A DNA stretch of 64,000 nucleotides from Drechslerella dactyloides. Taxonomy: Eukaryota; Ascomycota; Orbiliomycetes; Orbiliales; Orbiliaceae. The position numbers were made by a program, and so were the translations under genes. The notes below the pieces were generated by a model, which worked only from the letters and a program-made list of their open reading frames with translations, made no database searches and was not told the DNA's origin. The DNA is taken from positions 2,976,001-3,040,000 of the forward strand of contig JAGTWJ010000001.1 in assembly GCA_020064725.1 (NCBI GenBank). The letters are read 5' to 3'. The number at the start of each line of letters is the position of its first letter. Within the stretch, counting starts at the first letter, position 1. Shown piece after piece: positions 35,737 through 46,793 of this stretch.

Positions 35737-36964
35737 GCTTGCGAATATTCGATTGTGCAGTTGTGTAGCGAGGCCTACCGACAGGTATCCAGGCGACAGT
35801 TAGCGTCATATACTACGAAACCGGGATATTGCGGTAGGATACACCCAATTGAGGTTCGTCGACATACGTCTAGAAGGTGTACTATCAATTACCTGGGTAT
35901 CGGGCGCTGTCGATGTGGCTTTGTGAATCCAATGAGATGAGATTGCCTGAGGGAAAGGTTTGTTTGCAGCTTCTGTCGGTAAGGTTACAGTTTAGGAGGG
36001 GAAACCCCTCCACCCCGCGCTTCGGCTCGGATGTCGCGCACCCACCCCGGCCATAACCGATGCCTTTTGTGTGCGCGTCGGAGACAAGATCTAAGATCAC
36101 GCTTATTAATCGGATCCCGAAGCGGTGCAGCTGCTCGTCAGCATGCATGGACTACAAGTAGATGTCGGTCCGGAGACAGCGGCATTGGCGCGACGCGTCG
36201 TGTCTTCCCGGCCAGATGACAACCAACACAAGGCTTGCGGGAGCAACAAAAGAAACTGTTGCGGAGTCGGTAGGCTCAAGAGAACAAGCCGAGCTCGGTT
36301 TTCATCCGTGATATCCGATGCATGGCGTCTGTGTCGCATTTACAGGCCCCCATTAATAGATGACTGATCAGGAACTTAACATCTGGCTTTCGTGATATGC
36401 ACTGCCCGGCTTTCCCATTAAATTCAAGGTAGATGTCTCCAGCTCTGCACACCCGGAAATATAAGCAGATTGCATATATATATTATTTTGAAGATTCGAC
36501 ATTTTATTCCATGGCAGTTATACGCCACGAGCCAAAACAGTGGACGTTTGCGACTCTTCCTGAGAAGTAGATCAATCGATGGCTTGGATCTAAGATGGAT
36601 GGACCGGTGGCGTTGCGAGCTCGAGGCTTACCACTATTTTCTTTATAATTATGATGCTTCATTGGATTCAATCGACCGGGACCCCGTTCCATCATTGCCA
36701 CAAGACTTTTAACTTAACAAATATTTCATTTTTAAAAAGCGATAGAAAGACTGTCAAGGTATGATTGCAATTGTGTGGGATTCTGCTGCTCTGATCGGGG
36801 GCATAGTAGATATCGATAGAATTGGTATTAAGCCACACCAACTCGAAATAAGCAGGCTTGGCGACGATTCAATAGGTGTTGAAATGGCTTGAGCCGGCCA
36901 GTCGGCAGGCATGATGAAATGTTACCAAACGTTGAAGCGTTCTATGCGCGCGTGTGGCCGGTCC

Positions 36965-36978
36965 TTGTCTCGTGAACC
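36965..36978 (+). repeat. dispersed TTGTCTCG-type repeat, copy 6
   Basis: This copy reads TTGTCTCGTGAACC and lies about 270 nt from an inverted copy at 37246-37270. Confidence 0.5.
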
Positions 36979-37245
36979 TTCGCCGGCCCAAGGGCTGGCA
37001 GTCTAGTTTACAGTACGAGGTCTATCTTCTGTTTAATTAGGCTCCTTCCCTTAAGATAGGTCAACATGATTGGTGAGCAGGAATCCTACTTCGATAACCT
37101 GGAAAATGAACGGACATATGGCTTGGTATAGGAAGTATATAGGTATCTTAGTGCCCGAGTTGGAATACATACTTCAACGGTCTTTGTAGGATATCAAATA
37201 GTTAATTCAATAGACACGGGTAAGATGATCCAATATGCACCAAAT

Positions 37246-37270
37246 GGAAGGCGTCTGGCTTGCGAGACAA
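37246..37270 (-). repeat. dispersed TTGTCTCG-type repeat, copy 7 (25-nt version)
   Basis: All 25 nt are identical to 53478-53502. On the minus strand the core reads TTGTCTCGCAAGCC and is followed by AGACGCCTTCC. Confidence 0.6.
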
Positions 37271-39508
37271 CACCAAATGTTGAATGACTAAGAGTCCGTT
37301 TTAGTTTTCAGAGGCACATTAGTAAAATCTTGAGCGGTCCGCTGCCCATGTTCTCGTAAAATAAAGTCTCCCTCTCCCTGAGGCCAACTTACCTGCTCTA
37401 AGGCTTTGAATACAAAGAGTGACCTATTGCCTGTAAAGCTGTATCCATTATTGCCTCTATTGGCATAGTTTGATTACAGGAATTGTTTGCACTCTACAGT
37501 TTCCCGTCAGAAGTCTTTGACGCCGTCCTGTTTCCTGGGGTTTGAATTTTTGTGTTTTCTTGACGTTAAGAAATCTGCGATGCGCACCGTGGCCATGGTA
37601 CCACCGGCTAGTAAAATCTGAAAGCCGTAAAAATGACAACTAGATGCATGCCAAACCGAAAATGGGTCGTCGCAGCTGTCTTGTCGACGCTCAACAGTGC
37701 AATTACCCACGATCCAACATTTTAAATGGGCTTGGGGCCTCTCAAACATTAAAACGCGCGATCTTGGCCGTCAAGAGATGAGTGAAAGGGGCTGTGCACG
37801 AGATCCAACAGATACTAACCCAAAAAGTACAATTGAGCAGGAATGGAGGCATAATTTTTTGAAGCTGAAAAAATGAGAAGAAGGCACCAGCTTCTTCTAA
37901 AACTTATCTGTTGGACCATTGAAGAAGCAATTTATCCTTGTCTTATCCGAGTTAACTAGTTTTCTTCGTTTTTGCTGCGTTTCAAGCTTCACCCCCGGGT
38001 TACGATCTCGACAGCTCGCCTACGAGCTGTCAGCCTGGCGTTCTGAATGCTGACCGCTTGTTCGAGGGGCGTCGCTTCGTTAAGCCGTTTAGAGTGCTAT
38101 TGCATATATTAATATATTATATTATGTAATGTTAATTCGACTGCTATATACATGAAAACAACCTATATAGCGAGTCTGGCCTATATTGCGGCTGCCATCC
38201 GGTGGGCTGAAGTGGACCTTTCCACTTATTTGTCTAAGTAATTTTGTTAGAATTACAAGATATAATAGTTTGCTGGATTGTGCCTTCCTAGATAGAACCC
38301 TTGGATCTGTAGATGCTTTGTATGGAATCTAGTGTAACATCTCTTTGGTCTAGGCTATAGTGTAAGGAAGATAGCTGCTCTTTTAGGCCTTTGTGGCCCC
38401 CTTACTGTATAATAGCCTTAATGGCCTGCAGTCTTTAAGGTAGATACATGTTTTAAGGCTGGTTACCTGATTTTAATGAGACCATTCTCATATCTAAAGA
38501 TGTTTTAGTGGCTGAGATCTAGCGTGGGTGGTTCTGAAGGAGTGAAGTTGAGTCGTCTGTTTGGCAGCGTTTGGTTTACTACCAGTAGATTTTTTTTTTG
38601 CGTGGGCAGACTAGTCGACTTTGAACCTTCTTGCAAGGTAGCGGTGATCCCATATATATGTGTGTGTTTCTGGACTTTGAAGTCTGAACGGATTGGGCCG
38701 ATGACAATATCTTGACAGTGGATCGATGGATACCTCCGGCTTGTTTTTCTCAATATTTGATTTTAAAAAAAAACAGGTCTGGTTTTAGTTTCTGTTGAAC
38801 GACGTGTTCTGATGCATGGAGGCGGTTTTGAATCCTGAATTCGACGGACCCCCGGATAAATGCATTGGCTTCAGGTGCATAAATCAAGATATCACCAGAT
38901 TAGGTAATTTTCGAGAGATTTAGAAGGTTGCAAGAAAGAGATAGCCACAGCCCGCTGAGGGATTCGTCCCAGCGATGCGTGGGCTGAATTATTTGCATAC
39001 TGCCAACATTCATTTGCTCGGTTCCCCCTGCTGTTCTTAACGTTGGACCACCGCCTGTATTTTTCTCCGGACTCGCGGATTTCTTCCTTATCTCTACTTT
39101 TCCACCGCCACGAGCAGTGTATTTGCCATCATCCGTTGATGACTTCAGTCTAGTTTTCTTTTTCATCTTGGAGACCTTCGGGAGCAGGCAGAGTTCGAAT
39201 CACTTTATTGACACGGGTACCTTTGACCCAGGAGTCGCCATATATCTAAGCAACGGGAACTTTAAGACGAAGTGAGTGCCAATAGAGCTATTCCCGAGAG
39301 CAGCTTGACAGCGATCCGGCTGGGAATTGGTCTCTCCTACATACTTTACACATTTAGCATACCAGCCCTCGTCGACGATCTCGATTTCTAAGATTCTTAC
39401 TGAACTCATATATCACTCTCTTTGGTCACGGCGAATATATTGATTCTGGCAGGTCTGGGCCAGGTCTGAGTGATTAAAGGGTATTCACAACAGTTACGAC
39501 AGTAACAA

Positions 39509-42266
39509 ATGCCGTCGATTGGTCGCCTAAAACGCTATGCCAGACTGTTGAGTCCGCCTATTCGCATCACCGTCTCGAGTGCTGGCGGCAATGAATACCA
39601 GGAACTAAATGCCGGATCTGTAGCAAGTTGGTCACCGTCGCCGCCGGCCTCATACGATGACTATCCGCCACCCAACACCAGCTACCCCCCGTCCGCGTCA
39701 TTGATGACACCGTCGAACCATTTTGCCGACGCCAGTGGCCTAGTTTGGCTGGAGTTGAAGATCTGTAATCGGACCGTCTTCGGCGTCGGCTTTCCAAAAT
39801 TGATACCACGGTCGAAATGGGATTGGGGGCGGCGCGCATACACCCAACGAAAAAGACGGTGTACAAGACGGTGTACAAGACGACAATACATCGTTTTCGT
39901 GGCGATCTTGATGCTGCTAGCCGTGGTTGTGCCGGTTACTGTGTTACTACATATGAGGCATGTTAGGGAGGTGAACGCGAGCAAAATATGGGGCTTCGGG
40001 CTAACTGGAGTGGATGAGAATGGATTTCCACTTTGGTTCAACTTTAAGCCGTAAGTTTTATATGCCTTTAATTAAGCTTTTGATATCGTGATGTCGCGTT
40101 TTGGATATATATGGCGAGGTGTTGGGATGTTGCAATTGGAGGCCACTTGGACTGTGTAACCTTACTATAGATCAAGACTAAGCGTCAGCCTCGCGACCGG
40201 ACCGCGAAATTTAGCTTATGTCGACTTGCAAAAATGGTATATTGATACAGAAATCGTGCACTGTCGCATAACTGGTTGGCTGGTCCGTTTCCGAGGCTCG
40301 ATTGGATGTCAGCAGTAGCTGTCAATTTCCGCCCACTGGGTCGCGCCTGTTGCATGTGCGTTACATGTTGCACGTCCGTGGTGTTCTCTTGCTAACAAAT
40401 GACATTGCTGCATCTAGGCTGAAATTCAACTTTGGGGGTATCAAAGAGCTCGTGCCCAAGAACGAGAACATCCCCGAATATCCACTGCCAAAAGACGCAG
40501 TTGACGTTCCGGCTACCACAACATATGCGCACGCCAGCCCGACTGAGTTTCATGCGTATCCTGACTATACATCGCAACCTTATCTGCAGGAGTACAGAGG
40601 GAACTATGTACCCTGTCGTAGTTTTATTGACGGTGAAATTTTGGACGCCTCGAACCCTTTGGTGAAAGCTTACAATGGGATTCCGTTCCGTATGTGTCTT
40701 GAGCTCGTCAAGCGTACTTAGTATCTAGAGAACATGTTATGCTCATTCAAACTACATCTCATAGGCAAACCTAATGCTGTACTTGGATCAGCATCTGTGT
40801 TAGGACTTGACGAGACCGTATGCTTCGAGAGGAATGCGCTGTTGATGCCGTATGGGTTCGGCGAGAACCCTGATGTGGAGCCCCGGAAAGACTGGAAGAA
40901 CTCGAGCTCTATCTCGTTTGCCAATGTTGACTGGGGCAAACTGCAAGAAGAGTGTGTCGCCAGGAATAAAGATCGATTTGACCCATCACCTGCGGTTGCG
41001 ACTGGTCTGATTCCTTCATGGAAATTGCTATTTGAGGGGGCGAAGGCGAAGCGCGGCGATTCTACGGCAAATTACCATTCTCGGACAGCGGTGGTTCTTC
41101 GCGGTTGGGACGGTTTCAGGTTCTTGCCGGATGACATTATAAACCTACGGCGCTTGATTACCGAAGTATCATTGCTGAGCGGGGGGGAGTATCAGGTTCA
41201 CCTGATTATCGACGTAAAAAATCTGGAGATTCCATTCTATGCCGACGAAACGGTCTATAGGGGCATCATAGAAACGATAGTGCCAAAAGAGTTTCGGGGC
41301 ATAGTTGAACTCAGCAACGAGGTAATGATGAGTGCGGTATATCCGTCAGCCCCATATCACGACTCCTACAGGTCGATGTTCATGCCGCTACAAATGTTTT
41401 CGCAAAAACATCCGGAGTACGATTTCATCTGGGAGTGGGAACTGGATATGCGGCTAATCGGTGATCATTATCACTTCATGGAGAAGTTGGTCGAATGGGC
41501 AAAGAAGCAGCCTAGACGAGAGCTCTGGGAGCGTAGTACTCGTCATTATATCCCCGCCGTTCATGGGACCTGGGAGGAATATAGTAGGTGGGTGTCAACA
41601 TTGTACCCCAAGATCAGCTCTACTATATGGGGTCCAGTTCTTCCTGCGGGTTTTAAACCAATTGAGCCACCAAAGCCGCCCACTTCGTCTGCGGAGGAGG
41701 ATGATTATGAGTGGGGCGTTGGAGAGGAAGCTGATCTGATAACTCTACTGCCCATGTTCGACCCAGCCGGAGGGTCTTGGACCCTGCGAAACGAGTGCGG
41801 CGGCTATGATCAGAGTGGCGAAACTGTTCCAAGGCGAGCAGCCATTGTGACTGCCAGTCGTCTCTCGAAAGGCTTACTCTGGCGTATGCACGAGGAAAAC
41901 GCAAAACGAAGGCACGCTTGTGCCTCAGAGATGTGGCCGGCAACAGCATGCTTGCACCATGGTCTTAAAGCAGTCTACGCTCCGCATCCCATCTGGTTCG
42001 AGAAAGACTGGGGGAACATGAGCTTTGTAGAGAGCGTGTTCAACGGCGGCACGAAGGGCCAGACTACAAAGGAGAGTGTGTTTGGCGTTAACGAGCATAA
42101 TTTCTCCGGGACGACGTGGTTTTTCAATGCAAAATGGGCGAGAACCTTGTATCGCCGTTGGCTGGGATATGAAGGGAGCGGTGGTGGCAGGCAAGCTGAT
42201 GAGGAGCATGGGAATATGTGTTTGAATGGGGTACTATTGCATCCCATCAAGACTATGAGGCCGTAA
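39509..42266 (+). CDS. DUF3405-family type II membrane protein
   Basis: Exons are 39509-40050, 40418-40689 and 40765-42266 (771 residues). Intron 1 is unusually long for this window (367 nt; GTAAGT donor, CTAG acceptor); intron 2 is 75 nt. The proline-rich cytosolic head ends in an arginine-rich stretch (RRCTRRCTRRQ), followed by one transmembrane helix (YIVFVAILMLLAVVVPVTVLL) and a large lumenal part. The family core runs from about RTAVVLRGWDGFRF to the C-terminus and includes FIWEWELDMRLIGDHYHF, ERSTRHYIPAVHGTWEEY and RRHACASEMWPATACLHHGLKAVYAPHPIWF. DUF3405 proteins are fungal, Golgi-type and suspected glycosyltransferases, with no biochemical proof that I can cite. The stop TAA is embedded in GTAAGTT, a perfect donor sequence, so a further exon is conceivable. 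Confidence 0.8.
39856..39879 (+). repeat. in-frame 12-nt tandem duplication
   Basis: Two adjacent copies of ACGGTGTACAAG within the DUF3405 gene duplicate the peptide unit CTRR just before the transmembrane helix. Confidence 0.75.
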
Positions 42267-42751
42267 GTTAGACGCCAAAAACGCTATACTGGACTTTTTG
42301 GGAAGCTCATATGGTCAGTGTAGAATCTATTTTGTGCACGCGTGTATATATTTTGCCTACCCATCTACGCTGCACTCCTTCTTGCACATACACTATAGGG
42401 GCCCGCAATTAATGATAACAATAGTTGGATACGCGCGCTATCTATAGATAGGCTATCTGAAATATTCTACATCTACGCAGTATCATAGCTATGCGTAGCG
42501 GGGCCGCTTCTGTATGGAGATGATAGGATGTGTGAATGATGCAGATGCAACAGTGGCATGCATTAGTATTTGGTAAGGATCATATCTGCTAAATTATGCT
42601 GAGGTATATCGACACAGAACATCACAGTAAAAAAAAAACATGAAAATATCTATATATACATGCAGGAGATATATCAAGACAATTCTAAGCCTTAGCGTCG
42701 AAGCCAGGCGCTATAGTCTAAGCCGTGCGAATTCTAGCTCTAATTCTAGAT
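42267..42751. other. convergent spacer
   Basis: This spacer holds the 3' flanks of the DUF3405 and flavohemoglobin genes, with short TATATA tracts and a poly-A run near 42630. No gene was found. Confidence 0.55.
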
Positions 42752-44200
42752 TTAAGCATTTGTTGATTGCTGCAAGGCGGGACACGAGCCCTCTAACGCA
42801 CTTTTGTTACCTGAAACTGGACAGACTGCTAGTTGCTGGTTCTGCGTCGGAGCTGGCTTTTCTTCTGCTGCTATGTTGCCGGTTCCGAACTTTTCGTATT
42901 TGATTTTGTCTGCTGGTGCTCCTAGGCGCACAAGACTATCTTTCATCTCGGGCATAAAGCCATCCGGCCCGCAAATGAAATACTGGGTATCTGGGTTGTC
43001 GAGATGGAGCTCGGAAATTTTGTCGAGCTCTTGCAGGTCTAGTCTGCCATTGACGACTCTGTAGTTTGTGCTGTTGAAGGCGGTGGTGAAAGTGGGATCG
43101 AGACTGTAGACGACTGCACGCCAATTCACCTTGGTCTTCATGACAGCTTTGATCGGCTCTTCGAACGCGTACGCCTTCCGTGATCTTGTCGTGTGGATCC
43201 ATGTGACTGGCCTGTTGCTGCCTTCACTGATCATTGTGTTCAACATCGACATTAGGGGCGTCAGTCCCACACCGCCGGATATCAGCACCACTGGTGCCTC
43301 CGTGCTCTGCTTGGTGTCGAGGTAGAAAGAGCCGCATGGGAACGTGAGATCGACTGTATCTCCCTCCTGAACGGTATCATGCAGCACGTTCGAGACCCAT
43401 CCTTCATGCACTACCGCTTCCGGGTCTTCTAGATTCGCACCATCGATCCTCTTGACACTGATACGGTAGCGCGTTGGGTCGGGACAGTCTGAGAGACTGT
43501 ACTGCCTGCTCTGCTTCCATTCCTGCTGAGGCACCGCAATGCGGATGCTGATATACTGCCCGGGTTTGTAATGTTCAACCGGTTTGCCGTCCGTCGGTGT
43601 CAAATGGAAGCTGGTAATTTCGTCACTTTCTTTGATCTTTTGGGAAACGACGAAAGGGCGCCAGTCACGGTTGGCATGTTCGCAGTAGATCTGTTCTTCG
43701 CGGTCAATCATGATCCGCGCAAGCTGCCAATACGCGGCGGCCCACGCGGACATGATTTCCTCCGTAGCGGCGGCGCCAAGAACCTCCTTTATAGCACCGA
43801 GGAGGTACTTTCCGACAATGTTGTATTGGGCCGGTTGAATGAGGATTGATGCGTGCTTTTGGCATATTAACTCTACCGCCTCGCTAATTGTGTCGCGATC
43901 AATTAGTATGCGTCTATCTAGAGAGAGGAGAATGCGGGCACAAACTTACCCTAAGACGGATAGATTGTCGATATGTTTTGCATATGCAAGGACGGACATC
44001 GCTAGCGCTCGCGCTTGATGCCCATTCCGCTGGTTCGCCTGGTTGAAGATCTCGTGCAAAATGGGCAGATCACGGTGCATATTGGCGTAGAAGATGGTGG
44101 TGATTGTTACACCGTGCACCTCGAGTACTGGCGCGGTAGCCTTGACGATAGCGATCTGCTCCGGTGTGGGAGGAGCAACATTTGGTATAGCAGCTGCCAT
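42752..44200 (-). CDS. flavohemoglobin (nitric oxide dioxygenase)
   Basis: Exons on the minus strand are 44200-43950 and 43883-42752 (460 residues), with a 66-nt intron in phase 2 inside the globin domain. The globin domain covers about residues 1-150. It has the B10 tyrosine at 38 (IFYANM), the E7 glutamine near 62 (NQRNGHQARALA) and the proximal histidine at 94 (ICQKHASILI, followed by PAQYNIVGKYLL). The ferredoxin-reductase part has RQYSLSDCPDP (FAD), SGGVGLTPLMSM (NAD phosphate loop) and YFICGPDGFM (C-terminal NAD motif). The enzyme converts NO, O2 and NAD(P)H to nitrate. No N-terminal targeting signal is evident. An extra tail of about 35 residues after the reductase end contains two Cys-Pro motifs (VCPVSG and GSCPAL) and is not part of the canonical fold. 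Confidence 0.94.
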
Positions 44201-45569
44201 TCTGAATATTTCGAAGAATGCGATATTGGTTATACGAAGAGAGTGCGTAAATAACTGTGTATGTTTGGAATGATGTTGTATTCGTGGATTCTCAGCTTGG
44301 AGAGGAAGATGGAGGCCATTTTATAGTCAATGACTTATATGGCTCTGTTGATTGGTTATCTTATAAGACGAGGCGCGGGGATCCCCGAAACCACTTTGGT
44401 ATGCCCCTAGGTACGCGAGTATGCAAGCAAGTATTCGGCGAGAGCAGATATCAGACCATCTTCAGACGAACTCGGTTGATTTGAAGCCGCATAAACTGCG
44501 CCTGTACGTGCACGCCACATCCCTGCAGCCGCTTGATATATGGCCGCTGCTATGTTCGGTTGTTCTCTGCCCGATAAATTGTGTCCGTAGATATACAGAC
44601 CTCCCAGAAGGTCCGAGGAAATCCGGAGAAAGGACGATATGGTGGTGTTTATAGAAAAAATTCTCCAAGTTGAATCCCTAGAGCAGGGCTTGAAGGAGGC
44701 TGCCGGCCGGGATAGAACAAAATGTTGTGGAATTTAACGTAAAGTGGCCACTATTTGCTAATAGATACAATGCAATCGTATGATGTGCGAGAACAATCCG
44801 GGACTAAGGGACAGCCCACAGCTTAAGATGGAAATACTGAGTAATTGCTAGAACAAATGCAGGGAAATGTGTCCAAAAAGGTGACTACTTTTTGGAGCAT
44901 CCTCGTGCGTCTTTCCCGCAGGAGGCATGATCAAATGTAGCGAAAAAATTCCGAAGGGACTAGGGAACACTGAGTTGTGGTGTGATCTTCCAGCAATTGT
45001 TTTGAACTTTTTTGCTCTGTATTTCCGCGGAGCAAGTTGTACCAATGAGCGGAAGCGAACCCACACCTGGGAAGGCTTGGCTTCCGGTCCGGTGGAAGAA
45101 TGTGGAATAGTAATGACCACACGTCCGCGCCAAGTGTCGGAGATGCGCTACAATCCGACCCTATTCTATTTGCTGGGGAATAGTTTCCAATGTTGGGCTC
45201 CGCTCCTTCGGTGCCCAGCGGCGCGGTCGAGCCCGAGAAGGGGTTCCAGCAGAACGCACGAACTAGCCCTACAATGCATGATGGAAGCTACGGAGACGGA
45301 CCGGGCTTATAAATAGTGACAGGCACCACATTTTATCGGCCCCCAAATGTTAGCTCTTCACAGCTAGCTGAATAGAGACGCCAGGTTTGTAAGATAACGT
45401 TATGATGGCCACGTGCGACGTTACACAGACCTAGGATACTACTGAGTTGCAGGTTGTCAATTTGGCGTAGCACTATGTGGCGCCTTGCCCGTAGCCGTAG
45501 AATTCCGGCATCTTACCGTCAATACGTACTGCTGCGGATACAAAATCATATACCTTGGTCTTGGCCGGT

Positions 45570-45600
45570 CTCGCAACCCAAACCCACACAGTTCCAAAGG
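45570..45600 (+). repeat. 31-nt repeat, second copy
   Basis: Matches 3930-3960 at 27 of 31 positions and begins CTCGCAACCC. Confidence 0.45.
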
Positions 45601-45604
45601 GAGG

Positions 45605-45620
45605 GTCTGGTTTATGAGAC
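45605..45620 (-). repeat. degenerate dispersed TTGTCTCG-type repeat, copy 8
   Basis: The sequence GTCTGGTTTATGAGAC differs from copy 1 by one base over these 16 nt. Confidence 0.4.
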
Positions 45621-46793
45621 TGGTCTTGCCCACATATGTCGGAAGGTACTGCATCGGGAATGCTGATATGGTCAAGTATCGTGTAGTATCCATTGCTCTC
45701 TCTTATAACGTTATAGGAGGCAAGGCCGGGACTCTTGAAACAAGATGAGAATACTCGAGTGCATGTACTGGTCGCTATATTGAAAAGGCCAGACTATCCG
45801 ACGGACGCTATCGATATATCGCACCTGAACATGTGGATGACAACCCCTTCAAAGTCATCAAGAACTCTAGGCTTTATACTTGCTTTCTCAATCCTCAGGC
45901 GTTTCGCTTAGCAGGGCAAACAAGGCTGACCTTCCGCAGCTGTTAACCACAAATCATGAATATTTATTGAATTAAGATAGGCCCTATGATTCGGGGCGGA
46001 GAACATTACGATAGGTTTTTATCAGACAATGCAACACCTGGGTTCAAGAATCATCTAAATCTATAGAGACAAGCTAGCAGTAGTTTGAGATAGTGAGGTG
46101 ACGTCGTAAAATGGAGATCCGGAGACGACGGCGGGGATATAAGCCGGCCTTTTTCGGGCTAGGCCGCTCGTCTGGAGCGATGTTTTCCACGGACGAGCAA
46201 GGTAGGATTCAAACTTCCAGAGAGTATATTGGCTTTCAGTTGCACCGGGTACAGCGATGATAAGTCTGAAATTCGGAATACGGATAATAATACTCAGTTT
46301 TTAATAATGGCAATGTAAGTTTAGTCAGAACTTCAATTGATGGTCAGGGAATGTTGAGGCAGAAAATTTGCGAGTAGTAACGCGGATGTAACAATAGACC
46401 CGGATTCATATACTAACTCGGATGCAAAGCATGGCGAAAATAAGCGGTCCTTCAAGTTTTTAGAACTGCATTTTAGTTCCCGAGACAAGCAGCTGGCAAA
46501 ATTTCGTATGCTTACCAGCCGCTGCGCTGGCGTTACCGGGGTTTGTCACACTGACAAGATCTTAAGACATGCACAACACGCTCTGGTACAAAATACCACA
46601 GTCGAGTGTGTAGTGCGCGGCATTGCGCTAAGTTACAAGTAACACGAGGGCCAAAATCTGAAGAACATATCGATGGGTCTAAATTATTAGGTAGATACTC
46701 TATCTAAGGTATGGTGGAATCATACAAAATGCGCATCTAGCGCGCGAACTCACAGCGCCGAAAGCAAACACCTCTAGCGCTCCCTATCAGACC

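Larger units (their letters stand above)
35737..39508. other. 3.8-kb intergenic region
   Basis: This region separates two divergent genes, and no coding sequence is supported. It contains two copies of the dispersed repeat (36965 and 37246) and an AT-rich tract around 38100-38500 that could be a decayed element. Homopolymer A and T runs are also present. Confidence 0.5.
44201..46793. other. intergenic region
   Basis: This is the region upstream of the flavohemoglobin gene and downstream of the mucin-like gene. Open frames such as 44927-45316 show no coding features. It contains the repeat at 45570-45600 and a degenerate dispersed-repeat copy at 45605-45620. Confidence 0.5.
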
